Shown: piece by piece, positions 1 through 7,844 of the stretch | Numbering within the stretch: position 1 is the stretch's first letter | How the letters are laid out: each line of letters starts with the position of its first letter | From: Rubrivivax sp. | GTDB taxonomy: Bacteria > Pseudomonadota > Gammaproteobacteria > Burkholderiales > Burkholderiaceae | DNA: 28,682 nt | Reading direction: 5' to 3' | Assembly: GCA_016790225.1 (NCBI GenBank) | Contig: JAEUOZ010000025.1 | Location: 1-28,682, forward strand | Position numbers and translations under genes: made by a program | Notes under the pieces: generated by a model | Databases searched by the model: none | The model's input: the letters and a program-made list of their open reading frames with translations, nothing else | Told to the model about the DNA's origin: nothing

Positions 1-135
1 GGCTTTGCTGATGCGCGCCGTCTGCGCTGCGAGAGTCCATCGGAGGTTCTATCGGCACGCCCGTGCCGCTCAACGCGGGCATTATGGGCAGCCCCCCACC
101 GCAAGCGTGCAGCCGCACGCTGCAGGCACGCCGCT

Positions 136-912
136 TCAGCCCCCGATGCCCGCCCCGGGCCCCAGCGCCTGCAGCCGCCGCAGGCATTCGCGGCCCCAGG
201 CGCGCGCCTGCTCGTGCGCGGCAGGCAGCTGCTGCAGGCTGCCCACGAAGGCCAGCGACTCGACCCGTGCCACCACGGCGGCCGGCAGGTCGCGCGCCAG
301 GTAACGCAGGCCGAAGATGCGTGTGTGCGGTGCGTGCAGCAGCCGCAGCGCCTCCACCAGCGGGCGCAGCGTCCAGGCCTGGTAGAAGGCCAGCGCGTCG
401 CTGCCGTGGCCGCGTGCGATCTCCTTCAGCACGAGGTGCTGGAACATCTCGAACTGCGCCGCCAGCACGGGCACACGCGCCGTCGCCGCTTCGAGGTCGG
501 CGGCCCCGTCCAGGTGCCGCTCCACCAGCACGCCGCTGCGGTCGAACCAGGTGGTGCCGCGGCCGTGCAGCTCCACCTCGCGGAACAGCAGCGGGTCGCT
601 GCGGCGGAAGAGCACGAAGTCGATGACGAGGAACTCGCCGGCGTCGCGCAGGCGGTAGAACCTCTGCGCGTAGCCGGGCTGGGGCGGCATCGTCAGCTGC
701 AGCTCGATCGGCGAGAGCGTGGCCAGCGCCTGCTCCACACGCGCGAAGACGGCCTCCACCGCGTCATCGGCCACCACGGCCACGGCGTCGATGTCGGAGA
801 GCAGGTCGTCACGCGCGAAGGCGGCGCTGCCGCCCTCCCAGGCGGCATCCACGGCCTCGTCCTCGTGCAGTGCGCGGCGCAGCAGCGCCAGCAGGGTGTC
901 GCGTGTGATCAT
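136..912 (-). CDS. nucleotidyltransferase domain protein
   Basis: A 258-residue protein with the hallmark of the DNA polymerase beta-like nucleotidyltransferase fold near its N terminus: G27-G28-S29, then D40-I41-D42, the expected Gly-Ser plus Asp-x-Asp metal-binding pair. Such enzymes transfer a nucleotide to a small molecule, RNA or protein; the substrate cannot be told here. The rest is soluble and mostly helical, with no signal peptide. I chose ATG at 912; an in-frame GTG at 918 would add two residues. A CACAAT -10-like box lies eight bases upstream of the ATG and no Shine-Dalgarno is seen. The gene is divergent from the flavin reductase gene, with only about 35 bp between starts. A drug-modifying enzyme or a stand-alone antitoxin-like nucleotidyltransferase are alternatives; nothing nearby supports either. 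Confidence 0.7.
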   Translation of the reverse strand: MITRDTLLALLRRALHEDEAVDAAWEGGSAAFARDDLLSDIDAVAVVADDAVEAVFARVEQALATLSPIELQLTMPPQPGYAQRFYRLRDAGEFLVIDFVLFRRSDPLLFREVELHGRGTTWFDRSGVLVERHLDGAADLEAATARVPVLAAQFEMFQHLVLKEIARGHGSDALAFYQAWTLRPLVEALRLLHAPHTRIFGLRYLARDLPAAVVARVESLAFVGSLQQLPAAHEQARAWGRECLRRLQALGPGAGIGG

Positions 913-947
913 GGCCACCGATTGTGTGACTCCAAGCGCCGCCCGCC

Positions 948-1517
948 ATGATGCAGCCCGTTGCCCTGAACCACGCCAGCCGCCTCGTCAACCACGGCCC
1001 CACGGTGCTCGTGACCAGCGCCCACGCGGGCCGCCGCAACGTGATGGCCGCGGCCTGGTCGATGCCGGTGGAGTTCACGCCGCCGCGCATCGCGGTGGTC
1101 ATCGACAAGAGCACCTTCACGCGCGAGCTCGTGCTGGCCAGCGGCCACTTCGCGCTGTGCGTCCCGGGCCGCGTGCTGGCCGACTTCACGTACACCGTGG
1201 GCAACAGCAGCGGCCGCGAGTGGGACAAGTTCGATCGCCACGGCGTGGCCGCGCTGCCCGGCCCGGTGCTGGGCCTGCCGCTGGTGCGAGGCTGCGTGGC
1301 CTGGCTCGAATGCCGCCGCATTGCCGAGCCGCACAGCGAGGCCGCCTACGACACCTTCTTCGGCGAGGTGGTGTCGGCGCAGGCCGATGAGCGTGTGTTC
1401 TCGCAGGGCCGCTGGTCCTTCAGCGACGACAACACGGAGCTGCACACGCTGCACCACCTGGGCGGCGGCAACTTCGCCTGGCCCGCAGCGAGCGTGCAGG
1501 CGAAGCTGCTCGGCTGA
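948..1517 (+). CDS. flavin reductase-like (FMN-binding split barrel) protein
   Basis: A 189-residue soluble protein of the flavin reductase-like family, which binds FMN and reduces it with NAD(P)H or uses it in small oxidoreductions. The supporting pattern is an N-terminal strand (PTVLVTSAHAGRRNVMAAAW), then TPPRIAVVIDKSTFTRELV and a FALCVPG strand, the usual order of the FMN-binding split barrel. The start is ATG at 948, with a second ATG directly after it at 951; no strong ribosome site precedes either. The stop lies only four bases from the convergent stop of the aldehyde dehydrogenase gene, so no intrinsic terminator fits between them. Family membership is fairly secure; the physiological partner, such as a monooxygenase, is unknown and none is encoded nearby. 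Confidence 0.8.
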   Translation: MMQPVALNHASRLVNHGPTVLVTSAHAGRRNVMAAAWSMPVEFTPPRIAVVIDKSTFTRELVLASGHFALCVPGRVLADFTYTVGNSSGREWDKFDRHGVAALPGPVLGLPLVRGCVAWLECRRIAEPHSEAAYDTFFGEVVSAQADERVFSQGRWSFSDDNTELHTLHHLGGGNFAWPAASVQAKLLG

Positions 1518-1521
1518 CGGT

Positions 1522-2961
1522 TCAGAGCTTGACCATCACGTGGCGGGGGACCGTGTAGTCCTCCAGCGCATACAGGCTCATGTCCTTGCCGTAGCCGCTG
1601 CTCTTCAGGCCGCCGTGCGGCATCTCGTTGACGAGCATGAAGTGCGTGTTGATCCAGGTACAGCCGTACTGCAGCTTGCGCGCCACCTTCATCGCGCGGC
1701 CCACGTCCTGCGTCCAGACGGAGGACGCCAGGCCGTAGTCGGAGTCGTTGGCCCAGGCGACGGCCTGGTCGGCATCGGTGAAGCGGGTCAGGCTGACCAC
1801 CGGGCCGAAGACCTCGCGCTTGACGATCTCGTCCTCCTGGCGCGCACCCGCGATCACCGTGGGCTCGTAGAAGAAGCCGCCACCGGCGCGCGCCTTGCCG
1901 CCTGCCGTGATCTCCATGTGGCCCGCCATCTGTGCGCGCTCCACGAAGCTGGCCACGCGGTTGCGCTGGCGGTCGCTGATCAGGGGGCCGATCTCGACCT
2001 CGGGCTCGTCCTGCAGGCCGGCCTTGATGCCCTTGACGGCGCTGCTGAGGTCGGCCACCAGCTTGTCATAGATGCGGGCGCCGGCGTAGACGCGGCAGGC
2101 GGCCGTGCAGTCCTGGCCGGCGTTGTAGTAGCCGAAGACCCGCAAACCTTCCACCACCGCCGACAGATCGGCGTCGTCGAAGACGATCACGGGCGCCTTG
2201 CCGCCCAGCTCCAGGTGCGTGCGCTTGAGCGTGCCGCTGGCCGCTTGCAGGATCTTGCGGCCGGTGGCCACGTCGCCGGTCAGGCTGACCATCGCCACCT
2301 TGGGGTGCTCCACCAGCGGTTGGCCGACGGTGGCGCCGCGACCGGTGATCACGTTGAGCACGCCCTTGGGCAGGATCTCGGCCGCCACCTGGGCCAGCAG
2401 CAGGGTGGACAGGGGTGTCTGCTCGCTGGGCTTGATGACCACCGTGTTGCCCGCGGCCAGCGCCGGCGCGGTCTTCCAGGCCGCCATCAGCAGCGGGTAG
2501 TTCCAGGGCGCGATCGAGCCCACCACGCCGACGGGATCGCGCCGGATCATGCTGGTGTGGCCTGCCAGGTACTCGCCGGCCAGCGGCCCTTGCAGCGTGC
2601 GTGCGGCGCCGGCAAAGAAGCGGAAGCAATCGGCCACGGCCGGGATCTCGTCGCCCAGGGCGCGTGCGTACGGCTTGCCGCAGTTCAGGCTCTCCAGGCG
2701 CGCGAAGGTCTCCGCGCGGGCCTCGATGGCATCGGCCAGCTTCAGCAGCAGACGGCTGCGCTCCATCGGCGTGCTCTCGGCCCAGCCTTCGAAGGCGCGG
2801 TGCGCCGCGGAGACGGCCTTGTGCACCTGGTCGGGGCTGGCCTCCGGCAGCTCGACAAGCAGAGCGCCGGTGGCCGGGTTCAGCACCCGCTCGGCCTCGC
2901 CCTCGCCGCGCACGAAGGCGCCGTCGATGAACAATTCGGTGGGCAGCGTCAATTCAACCAT
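1522..2961 (-). CDS. patD: gamma-aminobutyraldehyde dehydrogenase
   Basis: A 479-residue NAD-dependent aldehyde dehydrogenase. It would oxidise gamma-aminobutyraldehyde, the product of putrescine transamination, to GABA in the cytoplasm. Landmarks are PWN at 152-154, the IKPSE cofactor lysine K177, the general base E251 in LELGGK, and the catalytic cysteine C285 in NAGQDC. The [11 protein letters not shown] context and overall length match E. coli PatD (YdcW). It is the last gene of a minus-strand operon after the ydcSTUV-type transporter, the same order as in E. coli, and this is the main reason for the substrate call. A gap of 60 bp separates it from ydcV. On sequence alone a related aminoaldehyde or betaine aldehyde dehydrogenase is possible. 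Confidence 0.88.
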   Translation of the reverse strand: MVELTLPTELFIDGAFVRGEGEAERVLNPATGALLVELPEASPDQVHKAVSAAHRAFEGWAESTPMERSRLLLKLADAIEARAETFARLESLNCGKPYARALGDEIPAVADCFRFFAGAARTLQGPLAGEYLAGHTSMIRRDPVGVVGSIAPWNYPLLMAAWKTAPALAAGNTVVIKPSEQTPLSTLLLAQVAAEILPKGVLNVITGRGATVGQPLVEHPKVAMVSLTGDVATGRKILQAASGTLKRTHLELGGKAPVIVFDDADLSAVVEGLRVFGYYNAGQDCTAACRVYAGARIYDKLVADLSSAVKGIKAGLQDEPEVEIGPLISDRQRNRVASFVERAQMAGHMEITAGGKARAGGGFFYEPTVIAGARQEDEIVKREVFGPVVSLTRFTDADQAVAWANDSDYGLASSVWTQDVGRAMKVARKLQYGCTWINTHFMLVNEMPHGGLKSSGYGKDMSLYALEDYTVPRHVMVKL

Positions 2962-3021
2962 GGTGGTCTTCCCTTTCAGCGTGGGCGGTGCAGGAGGTGG
3001 AGCGGGCTCGCGGCCGGGCCT

Positions 3022-3867
3022 TCAGCGCTGCGCGGGCTCATCGGCACGCGTCAGCCAGTAGGCCGCCAGGATGGGGATGAAGGTCAGGGCGATGATCACC
3101 ACGGCGACGACGTTGGTCACCGGGCGCTGGCGCGGGCGGATCAGCTCCTGCAGCATCCAGATCGGCAGGGTGGTCTGCTGGCCGGCGGTGAAGGTCGTGA
3201 CGATGACCTCGTCGAAGCTCAGCGCAAAGGCGAGCAGCGCACCGGCCAGCAAGGCCGAGCCCAGCTGCGGCAGGATGATGTAGCGAACGGTCTGGAAGCC
3301 ATCCGCGCCGAGGTCCATGCTCGCCTCGATGAGACTCGGGTTCATGCGCCGCAGGCGCGCCACGGCGTTGTTGAAGACCACCACGACGCAGAAGGTCGCG
3401 TGGCCGATGACGATGGTCCAGAACGAGAAGGGAATCTCCAGCGTGTGGTAGGCCGAGCGCAGCGCGATGCCGGTGATGATGCCGGGCAGTGCGATGGGCA
3501 GGATGAGCAGCAGCGAGATGACATCGCGGCCGAAGAAGCTGGCGCGAGCCAGCGCCGCGGCGGCCAGCGTGCCCAGCACCAGTGCGATGCCGGTGGACCA
3601 CAGCGCGACCTCGAAGCTCAGCTGGATGGCGGCCCACACGTCTTCGCGCCCCCAGGCCACGGCGAACCACTGGGTGGTGAGCGCGGGCGGCGGGAAGACG
3701 TAACTCTTGTCTTCCGCGGAGAAGGCATACAGGATGATCAGCGCCAGCGGGATGTGCAGGAACAGCACCACCGCGCCCGCGGCCAGCTTCAGCCAGGGGC
3801 TCGCGCCGCTGCGCGCCGGCTTCAGGGGCGCGGGGGCTGCGCCGCGGGCGATGGCCTCAGAGCGCAT
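3022..3867 (-). CDS. ydcV: polyamine ABC transporter permease (YdcV/PotC-like)
   Basis: A 281-residue inner-membrane permease of the binding-protein-dependent ABC importer class. It has about six hydrophobic segments, the first near residues 26-48. The cytoplasmic EAA loop, which docks on the ATPase, reads [20 protein letters not shown]. The motif [13 protein letters not shown] is typical of PotC-type subunits. The protein would form the translocation channel with the YdcU-like permease. Its start overlaps the end of ydcU by 11 bp, indicating translational coupling. The ydc assignment rests mainly on gene order and on the diagnostic YdcS-like binding protein, since permeases of this family are hard to separate by specificity. 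Confidence 0.88.
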   Translation of the reverse strand: MRSEAIARGAAPAPLKPARSGASPWLKLAAGAVVLFLHIPLALIILYAFSAEDKSYVFPPPALTTQWFAVAWGREDVWAAIQLSFEVALWSTGIALVLGTLAAAALARASFFGRDVISLLLILPIALPGIITGIALRSAYHTLEIPFSFWTIVIGHATFCVVVVFNNAVARLRRMNPSLIEASMDLGADGFQTVRYIILPQLGSALLAGALLAFALSFDEVIVTTFTAGQQTTLPIWMLQELIRPRQRPVTNVVAVVIIALTFIPILAAYWLTRADEPAQR

Positions 3868-4792
3868 CGAAGGCCCCCTTGCGCTTGGCCAGCCACAGGT
3901 AGACGCCGATCACGAGGATGGGCACGAGCGAGAACGCCGCCGCAAAGGGCACGTTGCCGGCCACGCCCTGCTGGCGGTAGACGATCTGGCCGATGTAGAG
4001 CGTGGAGTCACCGATGACCTGGGGAATGATGTAGTCGCCCAGCGTCAGGCTGAAGGTGAAGATCGAGCCGGCGGCCACGCCGGGCATGGCCAGCGGCAGG
4101 ATGACCTGGCGGAAAGTCATGGCGGGGCTGGCGCCCAGGTCGGCGCTGGCTTCCAGGGTGCTGGCCGGGATGCGCTCGATGGCGGCCATCACGGGCAGGA
4201 TCATGAAGGGCAGCCACATGTAGACGAAGACGATGAAGGTGCCCATGGTGGAAAAACTCAGCGACGGGCCGCCGATCAATGGCGCGGCCAGCAGGGCGTC
4301 GATCACCCAGCTCATGTGCAGCTGCTGCGCCACCCAGTTGATGGCGCCTTCCTTGGCCAGCAGCAGTTTCCAGGCGTACAGGCGCACGAGGTAGCTGCTC
4401 CACAGCGGCAGCATCACGGCGATGTACAGGCCCGCCTTGGTCCAGCCGGTGGCATGGCGAGCCATGTAGTAGGCAATGGGGAAGGCGAGCGCGGTGCAGG
4501 CCAGCGTGACGGCGATGGCCATGCCGATGGTGCGCCGGGCGGAGTCGAGGTTGGCGGGTTCCAGCAGGGCGACGAAGTTGCCCAGGCCGATCTCGCGCAC
4601 GACCTGGCCGGTGAAGTCGTCCAGCCGGAAGAAGGCGTTGGCGAGCAGGGCAAAGAGGCTGCCGAGGTAGACCACGCCGAACCACAGCAGCACCGGGGCG
4701 AGCAGGGCGGTGAGCAGCAGGCCGCGTCTTGTGTAGAGCAGATCTGAAAGCCGGCGCGTGGGCGTGGGGGCGGGAAGGTGGAGGGCGGTCAT
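3857..4792 (-). CDS. ydcU: polyamine ABC transporter permease (YdcU/PotB-like)
   Basis: A 311-residue membrane permease, partner of the YdcV-like subunit. A short basic N terminus is followed by a first transmembrane helix ([20 protein letters not shown]), then five more segments, and the EAA loop [20 protein letters not shown]. The conserved [16 protein letters not shown] stretch is characteristic of PotB-type permeases. The ATG at 4792 is preceded by an AGAGG ribosome site about nine bases upstream. The gene lies in the middle of the ydc-type operon but is separated from the upstream ATPase gene by 511 bp of palindromic repeat sequence, which is unusual for subunits of one complex. It could therefore need a promoter of its own or depend on read-through. 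Confidence 0.88.
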   Translation of the reverse strand: MTALHLPAPTPTRRLSDLLYTRRGLLLTALLAPVLLWFGVVYLGSLFALLANAFFRLDDFTGQVVREIGLGNFVALLEPANLDSARRTIGMAIAVTLACTALAFPIAYYMARHATGWTKAGLYIAVMLPLWSSYLVRLYAWKLLLAKEGAINWVAQQLHMSWVIDALLAAPLIGGPSLSFSTMGTFIVFVYMWLPFMILPVMAAIERIPASTLEASADLGASPAMTFRQVILPLAMPGVAAGSIFTFSLTLGDYIIPQVIGDSTLYIGQIVYRQQGVAGNVPFAAAFSLVPILVIGVYLWLAKRKGAFDAL

Positions 4793-4876
4793 GGGGCCCG
4801 CCTCTTGTCTAGCCCCTCACGCGCCTGATGGTCGAGTTTCCGTTGCGTGGCACATGCGTTCGGGCACTTCGCGGGC

Positions 4877-4979
4877 CCCAGACGATTGGGCACCCCCCTC
4901 CGCTCATGTCCTCCTTCGTCGCCCTGCGGGCGCCGAATTCCCCCTCTACTTCGCTGCGGGGGGCGCCCAATCGTCTGGG
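4877..4979. repeat. palindromic intergenic element, copy 1
   Basis: The ends are a perfect 15-bp inverted repeat (CCCAGACGATTGGGC at 4877-4891 and its complement at 4965-4979). Inside are a block at 4894-4908, a short hairpin at 4920-4932 (CGCCC-TGC-GGGCG) and a 23-bp block at 4936-4958. Both blocks recur, reverse-complemented, in the element at 5089-5265, so the two are diverged copies of one family. It is reminiscent of REP/BIME-like or miniature mobile elements; no transposase gene is present. Confidence 0.75.
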
Positions 4980-5088
4980 TCCGAGACGTCGTCGCGCTCC
5001 AAGGCGAGAGACTGCGCCCGAGCGCTGGGCTGATGGAAAGACGGCGCGCACTCGGGTTTTCCGCCTTTCGACAGACGAGATGTCTCGA

Positions 5089-5265
5089 ATCGGGGAGTTG
5101 GGCGACCCCTCGCAGCGAAGTAGAGGGGGAATTGTTACGGCCGCAAGGCTGTAACAAGGAGGAGCGAGCCCGGACACAAACAGTCCGGTGGACTGTTTGT
5201 GCCTGGCGAGCGCCCGCTGCGCGAGCAGCGGGCATGAGCGGAGGGGGATACCCGAGCTCTCCGAT
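5089..5265. repeat. palindromic intergenic element, copy 2 (inverted, longer)
   Basis: This is an inverted and enlarged relative of the element at 4877-4979. It shares a perfect 23-bp block (5111-5133) and a perfect 15-bp block (5233-5247), both as reverse complements. The ends form an imperfect inverted repeat (5089-5103 against 5251-5265). Inside are three hairpins: 5132-5157 with a GCAA loop (10 of 11 pairs), 5175-5201 with a perfect 12-bp stem and GGT loop, and 5212-5233 with a perfect 9-bp stem and GCGA loop. The last two lie in sequence that copy 1 lacks. Confidence 0.75.
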
Positions 5266-5303
5266 CCCGCGAGGAAGAGGAAAGAAAGGAGCAGGCGCCA
5301 CCC

Positions 5304-6308
5304 CTACCCCCCCAACCCATGAACAGCCCGCGCATCCCAATGCAGATGCACGACCTGCCCCATCTGCGGCGGCACGAAGCCCAGCGCCGCGGGCAGATCC
5401 GCCTGCAGCAGCGCGCCCGACGCCGCCACCTTCACGCGCGTGAAGGCACCGAAATACTGCACCTCCTGCACCGTGCCCGATGCACGCGACGCTTCGGAGC
5501 CACCCAAGGTGATGCGTTCGGGCCTCAGCATCGCCCGCGCCATCCCTGTCAGCTGCTGAGCCGCCGCCCCATCCAGCACATTCGCCGCGCCCACGAACTG
5601 CGCCACGAAATGCGTGGCCGGGGACTCGTATACCGTCTGCGGCGTACCCACCTGCTCCAGCCGGCCGGCATTGAAGATGCCGATGCGGTCGCTCATCGAC
5701 AGCGCCTCGTGCTGGTCGTGCGTGATGAAGAGAAAGGTGATGCCCAGCCGTCGTTGCAGGGCCTTCAGCTCGGTCTGCATCTGCTCGCGCAGCTTCAGAT
5801 CCAGGGCGCCGAGAGGCTCGTCCAGCAGCAGCACCTGTGGCTGGCTGATCAGCGCACGCGCCAGGGCCACGCGCTGGCGCTGGCCGCCCGAAAGCTGCGC
5901 CGGGCGGCGGTCGCCCACACCCGGCAGTTGCACCAGGGCCAGCAGCTCCTCGGCCTTGGCCTGGCGCTGCGCCTTGTCCACCTTGCGCACCATCAGCGGA
6001 TACGCGACGTTGTCGCGGATGCTCATGTGCGGAAACAGTGCGTAGTCCTGGAAGACCGTGTTCACCGGCCGCAGATAGGGCGGGCGCTGCGACACGTCCT
6101 CGCCGCCGATGAGGATGCGCCCGGCAGTCGGCAGCGTGAAGCCGCCGATCATGCGCAGGCAGGTCGTCTTGCCCGAGCCCGAAGGCCCGAGCAGCGTGAA
6201 GAACTCGCCGGCTTCGATCGTGAGGTCCACGCCATCGACAGCCCGCACCGGCTGGTGCGCGGCGCCGAAGACGCAGCTCACGCCTTCCAGCGTGACGGCA
6301 GCGGTCAT
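5304..6308 (-). CDS. ydcT: polyamine ABC transporter ATP-binding protein (YdcT/PotA-like)
   Basis: A 334-residue ATPase that would power the YdcU/YdcV channel at the inner face of the cytoplasmic membrane. Walker A is GPSGSGKTT at 41-49, the Q-loop is in [13 protein letters not shown], the signature [15 protein letters not shown] begins at 139, Walker B is VLLLDEP around 159-165, and the switch histidine is H197 (ITHDQH). The region after about residue 235 matches the C-terminal TOBE-type regulatory domain of PotA/CysA importers. It ends in TAG, so TAG acts as a normal stop in this genome. It follows ydcS after 165 bp occupied by a palindromic repeat and precedes the 511-bp repeat gap. No clear Shine-Dalgarno precedes its ATG. 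Confidence 0.9.
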   Translation of the reverse strand: MTAAVTLEGVSCVFGAAHQPVRAVDGVDLTIEAGEFFTLLGPSGSGKTTCLRMIGGFTLPTAGRILIGGEDVSQRPPYLRPVNTVFQDYALFPHMSIRDNVAYPLMVRKVDKAQRQAKAEELLALVQLPGVGDRRPAQLSGGQRQRVALARALISQPQVLLLDEPLGALDLKLREQMQTELKALQRRLGITFLFITHDQHEALSMSDRIGIFNAGRLEQVGTPQTVYESPATHFVAQFVGAANVLDGAAAQQLTGMARAMLRPERITLGGSEASRASGTVQEVQYFGAFTRVKVAASGALLQADLPAALGFVPPQMGQVVHLHWDARAVHGLGG

Positions 6309-6359
6309 GGAAATCGAGAGACAGGTTTCAATGGCGGCGCAACGCGCCAGCGAGCGCCG

Positions 6360-6480
6360 CCGGTGACCCTATCGCCGTCGCGAGCGGGTCGAGGTCGGGC
6401 CGAGAAGCGCAGCCGTACTCGGGTACGGCGAGCATCACAGGCCCGAGATCGGCCCGCGCAGCAGGCGAGAGGGTTACCGG
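6360..6480. repeat. 121-bp nested palindromic repeat overlapping the ydcS stop
   Basis: The outer arms are 17 bp (6360-6376 and 6464-6480) with 15 matching positions. A middle pair is GAGGTCGGGCC (6391-6401) against 6440-6450, with 9 of 11 matching. The centre is a perfect 7-bp stem, GCCGTAC at 6412-6418 and GTACGGC at 6423-6429, around TCGG. The right arm includes the ydcS stop codon (6474-6476), so the fold would begin exactly at the 3' end of the ydcS reading frame in the mRNA. No U-run follows, which argues against a terminator. A role in stabilising ydcS mRNA, like REP elements in other binding-protein operons, is inferred. Confidence 0.7.
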
Positions 6481-7643
6481 CCCCCGAGGACGGCGATGTA
6501 GTCCGATACCCACTTGTGGTACGGCACGCAGGCATTGTTCTGCGTCTTGCACTGCGTCACCGGGGTGCGCCAGAAGCTGATCTTGTCGAAGTCATTGAAG
6601 CCCTGGCGCGCGCAGCCGTCATCCTTCAGCAGCGCATTGCCCTTGCAAGCCGCCGGCACCGCCGGCACCGAGCCGAACCAGGCCGACAGATCGCCCTGCA
6701 GCTTTGGATTCAGCGAGTGCTCCAGCCACAGGTAGGCGCAGTTGGGGTTCTTGGCTTCGGCATGCATCATCGTGCTGTCGGCCCAGCCCGTGGCACCCTC
6801 CACCGGCACGACGGTCGCGATGGGCGCCTTCTTGCTGCCCAGGATGTTGGCCTGGAACTGCCAGCTGCCCGAGGCCACCACGCCCTCGTTGACGAAGTCG
6901 TCGATCTGCACGAAGGCGTCGTGCCAGTATTTGCCCACCAGCTTGCGCTGGGCGCGCAGCAGGTCCAGCGCGGCCTTGTACTGGGCCTCGTTCAGCTCGT
7001 AGGGGTCCTTGATGCCCAGCGCCGGGTTCTTCTTCATCAGGTAGAGCGCGGCATCGGCGATGTAGATCGGGCCGTCAAAGGCCTGGATGCGGCCCTTGTT
7101 GCTCTTGCCGTCGGGCAGCGTCTGCTCCTCGAACACCACGCTCCAGCTCGTGGGCTTCTTGTCGCCGAAGACCTTGGTGTTGTACATGAGCACGTTCCAG
7201 CCCCACTGGTAGGGCACGCCGTAGTGCTGGTTGTTCTCGAAGTGCCAGGGCGCCTTCTGCAGCCGAGCGTCGATATTCTTGTAGCTGGGGATCAGACCGA
7301 TGTTCAGCGGCTGCACCTTCTTGCCGCGGATCAGGCGCGTGCTGGCGTCGCCCGAGGCGGTGACCAGATCGAAGCCGCCCTCGTTCATCAGCGCCACCAT
7401 TTCATCGGAGGTGCCGGCGGTCTTCACGTTGACCTTGCACCCGGTCTTCTTCTCGAAATCGGTGACCCAGTCGAAATTCTTGTCCGTGGCGCCGCGCTCG
7501 ATGTAGCCCGGCCAGGCCACGATGTCGACACGGCCTTCGCCCTTGCCGAGCTTCTGCATCGGGGCCTTCTGCGCCAGGGCGGGCAGGCTGAAGGCGAAGG
7601 CGACGGCCAGGGCAGCCGGCGCAAGGGTGTGGCGGATCGTCAT
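6474..7643 (-). CDS. ydcS: polyamine ABC transporter periplasmic binding protein (YdcS-like)
   Basis: A 389-residue periplasmic solute-binding protein. It has a cleavable signal peptide (MTIRHTLAPAALAVAFAFSL, cut after PALAQ or nearby) followed by the mature domain. Stretches such as VDIVAWPGYIERGATDKNFD, DWVTDFEKKTGCKVNVKT, TSDEMVALMNEGGFDLVTAS and YGVPYQWGWNVLMYNT are close to what I recall of E. coli YdcS, more so than of PotD. Four C-terminal cysteines could form two disulfides. I chose ATG at 7643 because GGAGGG (7658-7653 on the minus strand) is nine bases upstream; an ATG at 7649 would have only three. It is the first gene of ydcS-T-U-V-patD. It would deliver putrescine or a related polyamine to the permeases. 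Confidence 0.9.
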   Translation of the reverse strand: MTIRHTLAPAALAVAFAFSLPALAQKAPMQKLGKGEGRVDIVAWPGYIERGATDKNFDWVTDFEKKTGCKVNVKTAGTSDEMVALMNEGGFDLVTASGDASTRLIRGKKVQPLNIGLIPSYKNIDARLQKAPWHFENNQHYGVPYQWGWNVLMYNTKVFGDKKPTSWSVVFEEQTLPDGKSNKGRIQAFDGPIYIADAALYLMKKNPALGIKDPYELNEAQYKAALDLLRAQRKLVGKYWHDAFVQIDDFVNEGVVASGSWQFQANILGSKKAPIATVVPVEGATGWADSTMMHAEAKNPNCAYLWLEHSLNPKLQGDLSAWFGSVPAVPAACKGNALLKDDGCARQGFNDFDKISFWRTPVTQCKTQNNACVPYHKWVSDYIAVLGGR

Positions 7644-7844
7644 GGTCATGGGCCCTCCAGGGTCTGAGTGCGTTCGCAGCAGGAAGAACCCCACCCCCAA
7701 CGGGTGAGGCTCGGCGAGGCGCGAACCTTAGGGCCGGGCTGGACCCTTGTGAAATGCAATCGAACGCCGACTGGCTATCGGAAAAACAGAAACCTGGGGC
7801 AGCCCCTCACGGAAAAACCCGGGGGTTGCCGGCAGAGGTGAGGC

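Larger units (their letters stand above)
4793..5303. other. 511-bp gene-free gap packed with inverted repeats
   Basis: This gap splits ydcT from ydcU inside one operon and holds no convincing gene. It contains two related palindromic elements in opposite orientation (about 4877-4979 and 5089-5265), described separately, and a linker at 4980-5088. I see no hairpin followed by a U-run on the minus strand, so there is no obvious intrinsic terminator. I also see no strong -35/-10 pair for ydcU. Open frames across it are low-complexity and lack start signals. Confidence 0.8.

Noticed and set aside
1..135. Possible start of a minus-strand gene reading from ATG at 82 off the window edge
   Set aside because: Only 27 codons are visible, there is no clear ribosome site and no recognisable family motif. 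I cannot support a gene call.
1321..4017. A very long plus-strand open frame opposite patD and ydcV
   Set aside because: It is the antisense shadow of well-supported genes, with biased His/Arg/Gly/Gln composition and no family motifs. Such frames are common in GC-rich DNA.
4793..5303. Several 60-200 codon open frames in the ydcT-ydcU gap
   Set aside because: They run through the palindromes, exist on both strands, are Arg/Pro/Ser-rich and have no start signals or homology that I recognise.
7755..7790. Sigma-54-like sequence upstream of ydcS (CGGCGTTCGATTGCAT on the minus strand)
   Set aside because: The GG and GC are nine bases apart where ten are required, and the rest of the -24 box is poor.
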